Of a DNA stretch of 64,000 nt, positions 13,352 to 25,208 are shown piece after piece. This DNA is from Linum tenue. Taxonomy: Eukaryota > Streptophyta > Magnoliopsida > Malpighiales > Linaceae. A model generated the notes under the pieces. It was given only the letters and a program-made list of their open reading frames with translations, had not been told where the DNA came from and did not search any database. The position numbers and the translations under genes were made by a program. The DNA lies in the NCBI GenBank assembly GCA_946122785.1, contig CAMGYJ010000002.1, positions 23,906,492 through 23,970,491 on the forward strand, read 5' to 3'. The number at the start of each line of letters is the position of its first letter. The first letter of the stretch is position 1.

Positions 13352-13790
13352 TAGCAGATATCGGCAGAGCTACTCCTTCTCCTTCGGCCTGCAGCGGCGG
13401 CGGGGGTGGCGAGATTAGTGGAAGGGAGAGTTGGTGAGGGGCGAGAATGGAGGCATTAGATTAGTTTAGTGAGGACGAAAAGGGAGAGGGAGAGACGGCA
13501 GAGCGACAGAGGGAAAGAGTGTTGAGAATTGCGGAAATGGGAGGATGCTCATGCTTGTTGTTTTGAGAAAATTTTGAATTCGTTTTTTTTTCTCTCTATT
13601 TTCTTCAATAACCAAAATAGGAAAAGGGAGAAAACAAATTATAGCTTCATTTTTATTTTGTTGGAAAAATAAAATTAGCATGTCAAAACAAACAATCAGT
13701 AGCTTCTGAAAGTTTAATATTTCTGCATTAAAAAAATTCGAAAAAGAAGATTTAATATTTCTCTTTTAAATGTTTTTGTTATAATGTTGG
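13352..13790. other. Upstream region of the Rab3GAP gene
   Basis: This lies directly upstream of the minus-strand start. It is GC-rich and pyrimidine-rich on the coding strand (CCGCCGCCGCTGCAGG near 13385-13405), typical of a plant 5' leader. It becomes AT-rich beyond 13560. I see no clear TATA box. The LINE begins within about 450 bp of the start codon. Confidence 0.4.
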
Positions 13791-13884
13791 GGGAAAGGCC
13801 AAGAAGGGGGAGTACTCTCATCGCTCTGACCTCTCTCTTCTTTCTCTCTCCTTCTGACCTAGCTGGTGGAGCTCGTTTGGCGGC

Positions 13885-14580
13885 ATGGCCGCACCGGATC
13901 CTGCGAATTGGGCTCAGCTTTTTGGAGTGGGGGAATGCAATTGTCTTCGCTATGTTGCACTTGCACTGGTTGATGGGGAGCTGGTGATCCCTCGATCTGT
14001 TCGTGAGGAGGGAGCGGTTCGGTGGCGGAATGCTTTGGTCGGTCAGTTTCTCTCTGAAGCTCCTCCGATTGCAACGATTCGTCGCTGGGCTCAACGTTAT
14101 TGGGGAAGGGATGGTCGAGTTTTTGTGTTAGTTTTTGGTACGAACATGTTCCTATTTTAATTTGAGAGTGTGGAGACGAGTACCTGGGTTTTTGAGAATG
14201 GTCCATGGCATTGTGAGAATGTGCCTCTCTTCCTGAGAAAGTGGGTTCCAATCATCCAATCGATTAAACTGGGTTGTTCACGATTGCCGATTTGGGTGCG
14301 AATCAGGGAGCTACCATTGGAGTATATGACAGAAGAGGGCTTGAGTAGGGTGGCTAGTATGCTGGGTGCGCCATTGTGAATGGATCAGTCGACGAAACTG
14401 GGAACTCACATGGGGACGACTCAGCTTTGAATTGAGATGGCTGCAGATTCTTTGTTCCCGAAAGAGCTTCGAATTCGCTCTGAAGGTGAAGGGTGTTGAG
14501 TTTGGGCATCAGATTGGTGAGAGGGTTAAATGTGGGAAGACTGTGGTTGCGAACGTGGAGACTGCTCCAGTTTCTGAGTA
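13885..14580 (+). pseudogene. LINE ORF1 (gag-like, DUF4283 type) remnant
   Basis: The frame from ATG 13885 reads into the DUF4283-like RNA-binding region found in plant LINE ORF1. Recognisable pieces are TIRRWAQRYWGR and, after an in-frame TAA at 14158, WVFENGPWHCENVPLFLRKW and WVRIRELPLEYMTEEGLS. The typical continuation is in another frame near 14460-14570 (ALKVKGVEFGHQIGERVKC). So it has at least one nonsense change and one frameshift. It precedes ORF2 by about 340 bp. Its role in intact elements is to package the LINE RNA; this copy is dead. Confidence 0.75.
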
Positions 14581-14916
14581 GGTGGTTTCTCCAGCTATTT
14601 CTAGTGAAGGTTTGCTGGTTGGTGGGTCTAGTTCTCCAGCAGCATTGGGGGTGTCTACTCCTACATGCACTCCTCCACTTGTGATTGGGTAGGTGGTGTT
14701 TGAGGCTTCTGAGTCATCCTCTTTCTTAGTGGATGCAGATGGTTTTCAACTTGTTGGTAAGAAGGGTAAGGCTGTTCAAGTGAGTCACCCTGCACAGAGT
14801 AGTGGAATGCATATCCCTGATTCTGCAGTTCAAGCTCGAGTACCTCTGAATGCGAAGGGCTATAATTTGGTTGTTCCTGCTTCTCCCAAGAAAAAGGGAG
14901 GTAGGAAGAAGAAGCC

Positions 14917-17900
14917 ATGAAGTTTCTTTGTTGGAACCTCAGAGGATTTAATTCCTCTAAGAAACATAGGTATGTGAATAAAAAAATTGCGCAGTTAGGA
15001 GTAGATTTTTTTGCCATTCTAGAATCTCGAGTTTTGAAGGGTAATGCTGATGAAATAGTTAGTAGGAAGTTTAGTAGTTGGGGCCACTTAAATAACTATA
15101 AGTATTCCTATAATGGAAGAGTCTGGTTATTTTGGAAACCTGCATTGCAACTAGCTGAGATTTGAATGGTTCGGCACTTTATTCAAGTGAGAGTAAAGTC
15201 TAGTGAGGAATCCTGTGTGGTCACTGCAGTTTATGGGCCTAACAAGACAGTTGAGAGAGTTGATATGACTGAAGAGTTAAGAAAGTGCATAGTGATTCAG
15301 GAGCCTGGTATTTTTCTTGATGATTTAATGCAATTGTTGAGGCGTCATAAGCTTCGAATAATCCTGTCTGTAATCAAAGTATGGGTGATTTTCTTAAGCG
15401 GATCACAGATATGAAGTTAAATGATCACAAAGTTATTGGCTCTTGGTTCACGTGGTGGAATAAGCAGTCTAACAATCCAATTGTTAGAAGGATTGATCGT
15501 GCCCTGGTTAATGATGAGTGGCCGGGAGTTTTCAAGGATATTTTGGTTAAAACTTTGTCCCCTGGAGTCTCGGATGTGGTCTTTTTGTTCACACTGATCC
15601 GTTGGTTGCCTCTTTGTCGAAGCCTTTTAAATTCTTTTCATTCTGGAGGCAGCACCCTCAGTATGAGAGTTTGTTGGAGGGTGATTGGCAAATTGAAGTT
15701 GAGGGAGTTCCATATTTCCAATTGTATCAGCGGCTGAAAGCACTGAAGTTAAAGCTAAAGGGCTTAAATAGGTCTCAGTATTCTGAGATTTCTTCACGGG
15801 TAAGGGAGGCTGAAGCTAAACTTGAAGCATTGCAGCAAGATGTATTAGATGATCCTTTTGTTCAGCACTCAAATGCAGTTTTGGAGCACGAAATGGTTTG
15901 TAGAGACTTGCAGAAGGTTGAACAGCAATTTTACAGACATAAATCAAGAATTAGAAGAATTATTTAAGGGGACTCTAACACTAGATTTTTTCACAGTATG
16001 GTTAAAGTTAGAAATCATCAACAGACTATCCAAAAGTTGATTACTGATGAGGGATTAGTTCTTACTGAGGTAAAGGCTATGGGTCAGCTGGCTGTTGAGC
16101 TTTATAAGGGCTTGCTAGGTAGAGCAAGTCCTCTGGTGAAGGACACTCCACAATCTTTTTTTGAGGATATGCTCTTTCATAAGCTTGGAGAGGATGATGT
16201 TCATCTTTTGAACTCTGCTGTTTCAAGAGAAGAAATTAAGGCAGTTTTCATGGATATGGGTAATGATAAGGCTCTAGGACCAGATGGACACACAACTGAG
16301 TTTTTCAAACTGGACTGGAATATTGTTGGAAAAGCTGTTGAAGACACTGTGTTGGATTTCTTCAGGACTGGTATCATGCCTCGAAAGGTAAACTCAACTA
16401 TTATAGCTCTCATTTCTAAGCTAGCAGTGGTTGATAGAATGCAGAATTTTAGACCAATATCGTGTTGCAACGTTGTTTATAAAGGAATCTCAAAACTGTT
16501 GGCAAATAGACTCTCCCTAGTGTTACCAAAACTTATAGGGGCTAGTCAATCTGCATTTGTGAGAGGGAGACTTATTGGTGACATCATACTTATGGCAACA
16601 TAATTGGTTAAAGATTATATCACAAGGCCACTGTCTCATCTAGATGTGTTTTGAAGATTGATTTGATGAAAGCATTTAATTCTGTGGATTGGAAATTCCT
16701 TCTGAAGGTTATGATTGCTATCAATATTCCACTGAGTTTCATCAAACTGATTGAAGCTTGTGTCACATCTCCTATGTTGAGCGTGGCTTTCAATGGAGGA
16801 CTTTGTGGTTATTTCCCAGCAGGCAAAGGGTTGAGACAAGGTGATCCTCTCTCCCCCTACTTGTTTACTATTGCCATGGAGGTCTTTTCTTGTATGTTAG
16901 CTAGGGATGTGTCTCATGATTTCATTCCTTATCATCCACGATGTAAAAGTCTTGAAATCACTCATCTTTGCTTTGCGGACGATCTCCTGGTTTTTTCAAA
17001 TGGTTCAATCAGAGCAGTTGCTGGGATTAAAAGGTTACTTGACAGGTTTTATCAAGTTTCTGGGCTGAAATGCAATCTGGCCAAGTGTCAATTGTTCTGT
17101 GCTGGCATTTCCAAGGAAGAGTAGAAGTGGATATCGGATTATACAGGGTTCCCTTTGGGAGAACTGCCAGTAAGATACTTAGGAGTGCCTCTTTTATCTG
17201 GGAGACTGTCGGCTCAGGACTGCAGCATCTTGGTGAGTAAAATAACTAAGAGGATCATATCTTGGCAAGCCAAAACACTCAGCTATGTTGGGAGAATACA
17301 GTTGATATCTTCTGTTATCACTAGTGTTTTCCAATATTGGATGTCTATTTTTCTGTTGCCTTTGAGGGTCTTAAAGTCGATTGAAGAAGTATGTAACAAG
17401 TTTCTGTGGGGTGTTGGTTCGTAAGCTGGGAGGAAAAAGGCACCAGTGTCATGGTCAAGAGTTGCTTTACTGAAAACAGAAGGAGGGTTGGGGATAAGGG
17501 ACATCAAGACATGGAATAAAGCTTGTGTTCTTCGGCATCTGTGGAACTTGCTTGCTGAAGCAGGGCCTGAGTTCCTGTGCTTAAGGCTAAAAGCTTAAGC
17601 ATATGCTTAAACCAATCTTATTGGTTGTTAGTGGATATGGCAGTTAATAAGGAGTTTTTAGTTAATAAATGATTAAGGGTATGAAAGTAAATTGTATATT
17701 TAACTAATTAATATTTAAGCCAATTTAAATGTTAAAGGAAAACTTAAACGTCAACCCTAAAACTAATATTAAAAGACGGTTAGGCTTTTTTTTTAACCGT
17801 TTCGTCTGTCTTCTTCCCCGCCCTCACGTCTGCGACTTGGAGCTGCTCTCCTTCCCAGCCGGCGTCCAACCTCTCTCCTTCCCACGACGTTGCTCTTTCC

Positions 17901-19831
17901 GCCTTCCCACGATATTTGAGTTATTAATAATTCCGCATTTAATTGTCAACTTTTTTTTGTAGTAATTATCAACGTTTTTCGGTAGTGACTATCAATGTTT
18001 TAATTTTTTGTTAAATGTTAACCTCGTTTATTATCTATGATTTTTTCATCGCCTTACATTTTAATTATTTTTTCGTGCTGTGTTAATAATATCTTAATGT
18101 GCTATTAAGAAATCAACTTTTCACATTTGTATATGGTAACGTTTATTGAATTATCATTCAAAATAAAACGCAGGTGACAAGTTTTTGCCATTACATTATT
18201 AACAAATTAAATATCATGACATTAATAATAAATAACCGTATCAATTTTTTCCAATGTTTGTTTTAAAGAAATAAAACTTCACTATTAATAAATATTAGAC
18301 CATTATCAAAGAATGGTTCAAACTATCTTTCATAGATAAGGAGCATTACATTATTATTTTTGTATGAATCTTCAACGAAATATAAGAACGTTATTAAAAA
18401 ATATCATACCATTATTAATAAATATAGTCACGCTAGCATAACACTAAATCCCTTGGATTTTTTTCAACAAATAGGACCACTTTATTAATAAATAGCATAC
18501 CATTATCAACCACACTCGGCATCTCATTCAAATTTGTATAAATATCTAGTATTAACAAATAAAATATGAATATCAACGAAAACGCGCCACTATTCAAAAA
18601 AAAAAAAGAACCACGACCTCAAATATATTAACCGACGAAGATATGATCCTATCCACGGCCCATACCAATCACGAAACCTCGCCAACACTCCATGCCGATG
18701 TCAAACCACGACCACCCTTGAACAGGAGTTGTCGCCGAGCACGTCTGCGGCGGAACCCTGCTGGTCTGCAACGCTGGGATGCGGGGGCTGACGTTGAGGA
18801 CGACTGGACGACGAGGTCGGACGGCGGAGTGAGGCGGACGAGATCGGACGGACAGATGATTGCGGCGGACGAGGTTGGACGGACGACTGATTGCGACGGA
18901 CGAGAGAGGTTGAACGGTTTCACTTTTTTTGGAGGACGTAGAAAGGTATGGGGTTTATTTTCCTTGTTTTCCGTTGTCAATGAATTAGTAAATTTCTTCC
19001 TAATACCAAATTTACCCCTAATAACAATTAACTAAACAACCTGCCGAAAATAAACTAAACTACTTGCAGCCAATAGAATTAACTTAAGCATATGCTTAAG
19101 CTTCTAGGCTTAAGGGTTGCCTGGATTCAGAAATATAGAGTTAAAGGGTGAGACATTTGGACAATCCCTGCGAGCTCTGTCAGTTCTTGGGTTTGGAAGA
19201 AAATACTCAAGTGTAGAGTGGTTGCTCAGTCCCACATCACCGGGGCAGGTAATACTCTTGCTTGGGATGTAAATTCATTGAACAAATATTCTGTTAAGCT
19301 GATTTGGTCTTCCATTCGTGTCCCATTCCCCGCTGTTGAGTGGTATTCTATTTTGTGGGGTAAGCCTTTTATCCCAAAGCATAGTCTTTTGGTATGGTTG
19401 ATAATATTGGATAGAATTACAACGAAAGACAAGCTTCAAGGATGGGGGATAGCAGGTGATAGTTGTTGTGTCCTTAGTCTGGTGGGTTTGAAAGTCGAGA
19501 TCATCTATTCACTTTGTGTTCTTACAGCACTGAGATTTTTCAGACTGTGCTAAGGAAGGTCTGCATGTGGCCTTCTTTCCAAGGCTGGTGTTCCCAGTTG
19601 GCTTGGGTGACACAAAGATGGTCAGGTACAAGCTCGAAAGATAAGATTGGTAGAATGATGTGGACGATGAGTTGTGCATATATTTGGCGCGAGCGATGTA
19701 CTCGCATTTATGGTGCAGGAAGAGTTTCGGATCCCATTCAAATCTCAGATAAAGTAGTGCATGAGCTCCAACTATACTCAAGTAGTACAATTGCCTTACA
19801 GAAGATGGTTTTGGAAGTGCTGGGTTTATAG
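14917..19831 (+). pseudogene. LINE ORF2 remnant: endonuclease, reverse transcriptase, zf-RVT
   Basis: The apurinic-type endonuclease begins at 14917 (MKFLCWNLRGFN, then FFAILESR) and continues past a TGA at 15163. The part that normally carries the GDFN motif is scrambled near 15310-15390, and the frame changes. The reverse transcriptase follows: a DKALGPDGHTTEFFK block near 16250, NFRPISCCNVVYKGISK near 16445, the GLRQGDPLSPYLF block near 16830, and the catalytic FADD in CFADDLLVFSNGS near 16972. Frames differ before and after about 16605. The C-terminal zf-RVT region runs from 19218 to 19500 (WYSILWGKPFIPKHSLLVW), beyond the hAT insertion. In intact elements the protein nicks target DNA and copies the LINE RNA into it. 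Confidence 0.85.
17587..19107. mobile_element. hAT-like non-autonomous element, 1,521 bp, inside the LINE
   Basis: The terminal inverted repeats are 24 bp with one mismatch (CTAAAAGCTTAAGCATATGC on the left; CTAGAAGCTTAAGCATATGC read inward from the right). The 8-bp duplication GCTTAAGG flanks it at 17579-17586 and 19108-19115. Counting one duplication only, the LINE frame is continuous across the site, so the boundaries are exact. The interior is AT-rich with many ATTAATAAATA motifs, plus a GC-rich patch at 18700-18960 of repeated CGGACG-type triplets. I see no transposase. Confidence 0.85.
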
Positions 19832-19975
19832 AGCTTTTTGTTTTGTTGTTGAACTTGCTTCCTTGTTGGAATAGGGTTTTTCTTTTGAGTTTAAAGAGTT
19901 GACACATTGAGAGGGAGGATGCAAGTTGCACCTCCCCCGGTTTCAATACAATTTTGATTAACCATAAAAAAGGTC

Positions 19976-20533
19976 GGAAAGGGCGCGTGAGAGGCACGTG
20001 CCGCGCTCAGACGTTCTCGCTCACTCGATGAACACTGTGAGAAGTTCGCACCATCCCAACAGGATCCGTGGTAGACTCACCCGCGGATCCCGCGCATCGT
20101 AGCCGTGCAGCGGAACCCGCAGAATGAACCTCAGTGGGCCCGCTTAGCTGTTCTGACTACCTTGTCTTATCACCGGGATTCATCCACCAAACCAAAGTAG
20201 GCTATAAATACCACTTTTACTACACTTAGAAGGGGACTTATCCTCTCTCTCTAGCTCTCTCTTTCTCTCTGGAAACCTCCCTACAAAACTATTCTCCATT
20301 AACCCCTCTACGCAACAATTATGGCGGAAAATCCTTCGACGCTGCCGACTTACAACGGGACAATTGACTCGAAAGTCCACGTCAGCGCCTTCAGCCTGCG
20401 CATGCAGCTCCAAACGTGTTCCAACGCAGTTTTGTACCGCACCTTTCCATCCACCTTCCCAGGCATTTGCCTTGACTGGTACAACCGCCTACCGAACGGA
20501 ATAATTCAGACGTTCGAAGAGTTCATCCACCTT
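19976..20533 (+). mobile_element. Ty3/gypsy gag fragment with leader
   Basis: From ATG 20321 the frame reads a gypsy-type capsid segment: a YNGTIDSKVHVSAFSLRM block, then LYRTFPSTFPGICLDWYNRL and GIIQTFEEFIHL. It stops abruptly at 20533, where LTR-like sequence begins. A TATA box (GGCTATAAATACC, about 20199-20211) and a CT-rich leader precede it. No protease, polymerase or primer binding site is present, so this is a truncated piece. Confidence 0.65.
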
Positions 20534-20534
20534 G

Positions 20535-22047
20535 TAACACCCCGACCTTTCGGGTTAGGTTCAACTATAATAAATGAACGGTTGGATCAACGATTGCATA
20601 ACCAAACAAGGTTAATGACCAAGGCCTAACTATTCGATGCGGCCCAAATTGATCGTTGAACTACTGAAGGATTGTAACCATGGATGACACGCCAAAACAC
20701 AACACCAAACTGCGACCAAGTGGAATCGCAGTCTGGGAATGCAGTAACAGGCAAGTTCAATTATCAACCCGGGGTCTAGATCTACTGCTTACTCCATGAT
20801 GATTTATTATCTAGCTAACTAGTTCGAGTGATTGTTGTTTAAAGCAAAAGCAGTAAGAAAGCAGTAAATGGTTCGGTTTTCAAAGTCAGGAAAGAGTCAC
20901 TCGGGATTGAGTCCCCCTAGTCCCTTAGTTAGGTCCAATTGAAATTCCCCTGGGTTGATTCACTGTTGATTAGACTGCGGAAGTTCCGACAGTAGCTTGG
21001 AATCTCTTAAGCTGACCAAGCCCTCTCAGTCTAACTACCCGGCAGACGACTAGTCTTCACTGGGATAAAAAGCTGAGGCTATGAACACAGAACTCCACTA
21101 CTGGAATTGAATTCCAGTACAAAGCAGTAAACTGGCTAACTCTCGTATAACCAATCTCCTACTATCGAATGAAGAGGCTCTAACAACCTAATCAGATTCT
21201 ATCTATCTCAGGTTGCAGCAGAAATCAAGAGAATTTGATCAAGATCCAATTGACTCAATAAATCATGCCTCAATCGATTATAATCAAACAATATAGCATC
21301 CAAAACTTCATACAAGAAAGATCCTAACTCATGGAACTAGGGTTCCTCAAAACCTAAGTGAAGGGAAGTTACTCCATAGAGAAGAGAGAGACTGCAGAAA
21401 TCTGATCTAGATCTTCAATCTCCATCTCCAAGCTTGATTCCTGAGCTCCAAGAATGTTCCCAAGTCGCTCTCTCTCTAGGGTTCGTCCCTTGGGTGTTTG
21501 GGATCCAAAACCCAGCTCTCCCCCTTTCCTTTTGCTGAAAATCGGGTTTTAAACATCAATTCCCGACTCACGCGGCCAGGCCACACGGCCGTGTGGCTTT
21601 CCCAGCTGTCCGTGTGAAGGCTCGGTGAATTCCACACGGGCAAAAGTGCCCCTTGCACGGCCGTGTGGGTTGTGCCCGTGTGGCTTACTCAGCCTCTGTT
21701 TAATGCTTCGTTTCTCCCTCGTCCGGACTCCGAATCAGTCGCCGTTTGATCCCAAACGCTCGTAGTCTCGTCCTCTTTCTTTTCATGACAAGCTTGCATG
21801 ATTCTTTGTCCATAAAGTGAGTTAGAAATCCATTCTTCTTCAGGTCATACCCGAGTTTCTTCTCCCGAATCGTCAATTGATCTCTGATTGACTTGAAACT
21901 TGCGCCTATGCTTCACTTTATGTGCTAGGACCTGAAATGTGACAAAGGAACACAACCTAGCATAAAATAGGCCAAAGACACGATAATTCAAGCTGAAACA
22001 ATCAAGAAACAAAGGGGAAAACATGTGCAAATACCGTGTCATCAATG
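20535..22047 (-). mobile_element. LTR-like block, possible solo LTR, minus orientation
   Basis: Read on the minus strand it begins TGACACGGTATTTGCACATG and ends GTCGGGGTGTTACA, giving the TG...CA ends of an LTR of about 1.5 kb. A palindrome-rich region at 21560-21690 has repeated CACACGGCCGTGTGG and CCCGTGTGG motifs. The minus-strand sequence GCTAGGTTGTG, then GGTCCTAGCACA, near 21920-21975 recurs on the plus strand near 25281-25320, so the two blocks belong to related elements. The flanks (CACCT and TCAAT) do not match, so this is not a clean solo LTR. Confidence 0.5.
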
Positions 22048-24120
22048 GATTAAGAGTGATAGTAATAATAATAATTACCATTATTATTTCATATATAATT
22101 ATAAAAAGCATCCCCTAGGTTAAACCCCTCTACTTAGCTACGTGGGGATAAATAATTGGGAATGGGGCGGTCGCCCTAACTCCCCCAAAACCCCCATCCT
22201 TTTCCCCGCGCGACGGGCAACACTACAGCCCGACCTTGAACCTCCCCTCATCACCAACACGCAATGGAAGCAGTAGTGGCCGACAGAAGGGTGATTGAGC
22301 GGACACCGACGCCGATCGCAAGCCAGCGCATCCTCTCTGATCTCACCAGCGCAAATGGAGGTAGCTGGTGTGATTTCGGCAAGGCATCGAGCATTCGGTT
22401 GTCTCCGCCACGACCTTTCTTTCACTTCCAGGATCAAGGCGTACCGGTGTTGGCTTCCTAACGGAACCACCGTAGAGGATTCCATCAATGGATTGTTGGG
22501 GTAAGGCTTAGTTCTTTTCTTGGAATTTCAGTTGGTGATGATTTGGGCGATAGGGTGCAGTGCACTTGATGGGGTCAATTGACGTGGTCTATGCATGGGG
22601 GGATTTATAATAAGGATGCGAAGCATAATGTTTGGATAGTGGGGCACGTTAATGTTTAGGAAGAAAACAAGTAACCAGTAGGATCGATGTTGGACCAATA
22701 GAAAATCATGTGAGGAGAGAGCTCCAATTAGTTGGGCGGTGACTAATTAACCCTATTGATGTAGTTGCATGATCGCATGGCGGAATATCGCTTAGCACGT
22801 TCCACTTCAAGTAAAGGGTTGGAATGGCTGGTGTTCAATTCAGGTCGGCTTGACATAACGTGAGTGTAAAGGGGATAAATTCTACGACTTACGGTTTTTC
22901 AAGTATTTTCCTTAAGTACTTTCAAGTATTGATTTACGTGATGTATGTGCAGTATTTGATTCATGTTTGAGATTGCATGATTATGTTTGATGGTATGTGC
23001 TTTGGTTGAGCTATGATTTGAAGTGAATGTGTGTTATTTAATTACTTTAAAGCTTTACGTTACGACTGATTGTTAAAGTTTAGGGGGAAAAGGTTCTTTT
23101 TAAGAAGTAACTCACCTTCAAGAAGGTGAAGTCGTTATAAGTGTTTTTAGTCACTAGCGTCAGTCTGTTGCCATTTGAAGTTTTCAGATAGAGCAACAAT
23201 ATGCTCTTAAGACTTTTAAGATCAGCAACGGTTATGCTCTTGAGACATTTAAGATGAGCATCAAATATGCTCTTGAGAATCGTGGAAGAAGAGCCTTTCG
23301 CGATAAGTAGGAAAGCCTGGAGGGCTTATCATACATATGAGTTGGCAACCGGACTAGTTAGTGAGGGATCCATGTGTCAGTTAGAAGTTCAAGTTGAGAT
23401 TTAAGCTTTAAGAGTGGAGAGTAGCAGTTACTCCCATACAATTTTAATAGTTAAAATTTTTAAGAATGGAAGTACAAACAACTTCCCTCAGTTTGAGTGT
23501 TTAAGTGTTTGAGAAGAAGTACAAAATTATTAGAAAGTTTAAAACGTAAGGGCGTAGAATGACGCCAACTCACTCACCATGCCTTAGTAAAGGAATGTGC
23601 GAGAACCAGATCGATAGCACCTAGCTAGAGGAGCAGATAGAGAGCAGCGAGATCGAGGGAAACGTTCGAGGAAAGCCAGCTAAAGGAGGATAGTACAAGC
23701 GTCATTGAAGGTGCTAGAGATCGAATCCGAGCAGATAACAAAGTAGAGTTTTATTTATTTCTTTACGTTTATGAGTATAGACTGGAGATTCATATTAAGA
23801 TGCTATGGTTGAGGTTTGCCCAAGTGTTAGGGCTTGCTCTTAAGAGATTTCAGTTTACTTCAGCAAAAGTAAAGTTATTTATGAAAAGCTTTTGCTATTT
23901 TTCCAACTCTTTTCAGTTCTTATTTTGGTTTACGATTTATCAAGGGTATTTTGGTAAAGTTTGTGTCCGGCCGGAAATGGAGGAGGCCAGCCGTCAGAAT
24001 GACTCTTCGGAAACCGCGCTAACACGTCCAATCAGCAATTCAAAATTCAAAAATCACCGCCCAAACAAAAGTACCAGAGCGTGCAACTTGTCTGTCAGTC
24101 GATGATCCGCTGCCAGCGCA
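22048..24120. other. Unresolved LTR-retrotransposon-like DNA
   Basis: No intact gene. A degenerate tandem repeat around 23185-23285 contains three ATGCTCTT cores about 35 bp apart. The section from 22900 to 23970 has the look of a gypsy LTR, with a promoter-like leader and a TTTACG...GGTATTTTGGTAAAG tail, but I could not fix its ends. The short frame at 23800-24105 has no recognisable domain. Confidence 0.35.
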
Positions 24121-25208
24121 CCCTTGACTGGTGGGCAGCCTCCCCAGCCAAACTAAAAAAAATCAAGAATTGACCCGCGGATCCCAATCGCATAAGATTA
24201 ATATGTTTGTCTACAATCATGTTCTAGTCTTAGTTCTTTTTAAAGAAATTTGAGGATTGGGAGCATATTACATGTCCAGAGTCACTCTATTTGCTACTAA
24301 TTTCATATGAAGGAAAACTATGTATGATCATAAGTATCACAAGTAGCTTTCTTTGCACATCACAAGTCGGGAAAGTAAAGAGGGAGAACATATCAAGTTT
24401 GTTATCTTGTATAACAATTTATAGAAAGATTATTTGATAATAGTGAAGTTGAGATTGTCAATTGTGAAGTTGTTGATGATTTTTTATTATGATTATGAAC
24501 CATTTTTAGGGTATGTTTATGATAGAATGAATAAGATAAAGAACACCATCAATAACACTTTTATGAGGGCTAAATTATATGTTTGGTCACTCAAATTACA
24601 TAAATCTTTCACGATTGCCACCGAAATTGCTTTTCTTTCTTATCAACCACTAACTTTATGAATCATTTCACCATTAGTCACCGGCCGTTACACTCCGTTA
24701 AATTTGTCCTACGTGGCAATCAACTATAAAGTTTGACCGTTAATTAGATGAAGTGGAAATTAAATAAATTATTTATTATTCCACCTTAGTGGTTTATTAT
24801 AACTAATTTACTTGACTAAGTAGCTCAATGGTGGACATTATATGGAGATGATTCTCCAAATTTAGTATGGTTGCTATACAAATTATTTTTAAAACATCTT
24901 CTGGCTAGGAGCAAATTAAGTTGAAGTTTGTTTAGTCATATTCATAGCAAGCGGAGGAATCAATTGGAGATCAGAGATTAAATAATATTGTTATGTGACT
25001 TACAATCCGAGGTTGAAGAACAAGTAATGTTTAATCTGCATGTTATAAAGCTTTTTAAACTTCATATTTTCATCTTCTTCGATTTGTAGGTGATTAAAGA
25101 AAGAGTTGAAGAGCAACCCAATTGATTATGAGCAAATAGATAATATCAATTTTTTATGTAGATACAAACTATCAAAAGATTGAAAGAGCTCTTTGATTCG
25201 GGCTCAAA
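24121..25208. other. AT-rich intergenic DNA, no gene seen
   Basis: Only short frames without motifs. A patch at 24580-24780 (GTTTGGTCACTCAAATTAC, later CCGTTAAATTTGTCCTACG and GTGGCAATCAACT) resembles one arm of the Mutator-type elements seen elsewhere in the window. I did not find its partner arm. Confidence 0.35.

Larger units (their letters stand above)
13791..19975 (+). mobile_element. L1-type LINE (non-LTR retrotransposon), decayed, split by a hAT element
   Basis: In order it carries a gag-like ORF1, an endonuclease, a reverse transcriptase and a C-terminal zf-RVT region, ending in a short A-rich tail near 19965-19975 (ATTAACCATAAAAAA). The 5' end is placed where the AT-rich flank changes to GGGGGAAAGGCCAAG; no target duplication was seen. 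Several nonsense and frame breaks mean it cannot move on its own. A 1.5-kb hAT-like element (17587-19107) sits in its ORF2. Confidence 0.85.

Noticed and set aside
18643..19035. 130-residue frame inside the hAT-like element
   Set aside because: It is driven by low-complexity CGGACG-type repeats, has no domain, and lies in a non-autonomous element.
20529..22052. Clean solo LTR with a 5-bp duplication
   Set aside because: The ends look like TG...CA, but the flanks CACCT and TCAAT do not match, so a simple solo LTR is not supported.
23800..24105. 101-residue frame downstream of the LTR-like region
   Set aside because: No domain, compositionally mixed, and its ATG lies in LTR-like DNA.
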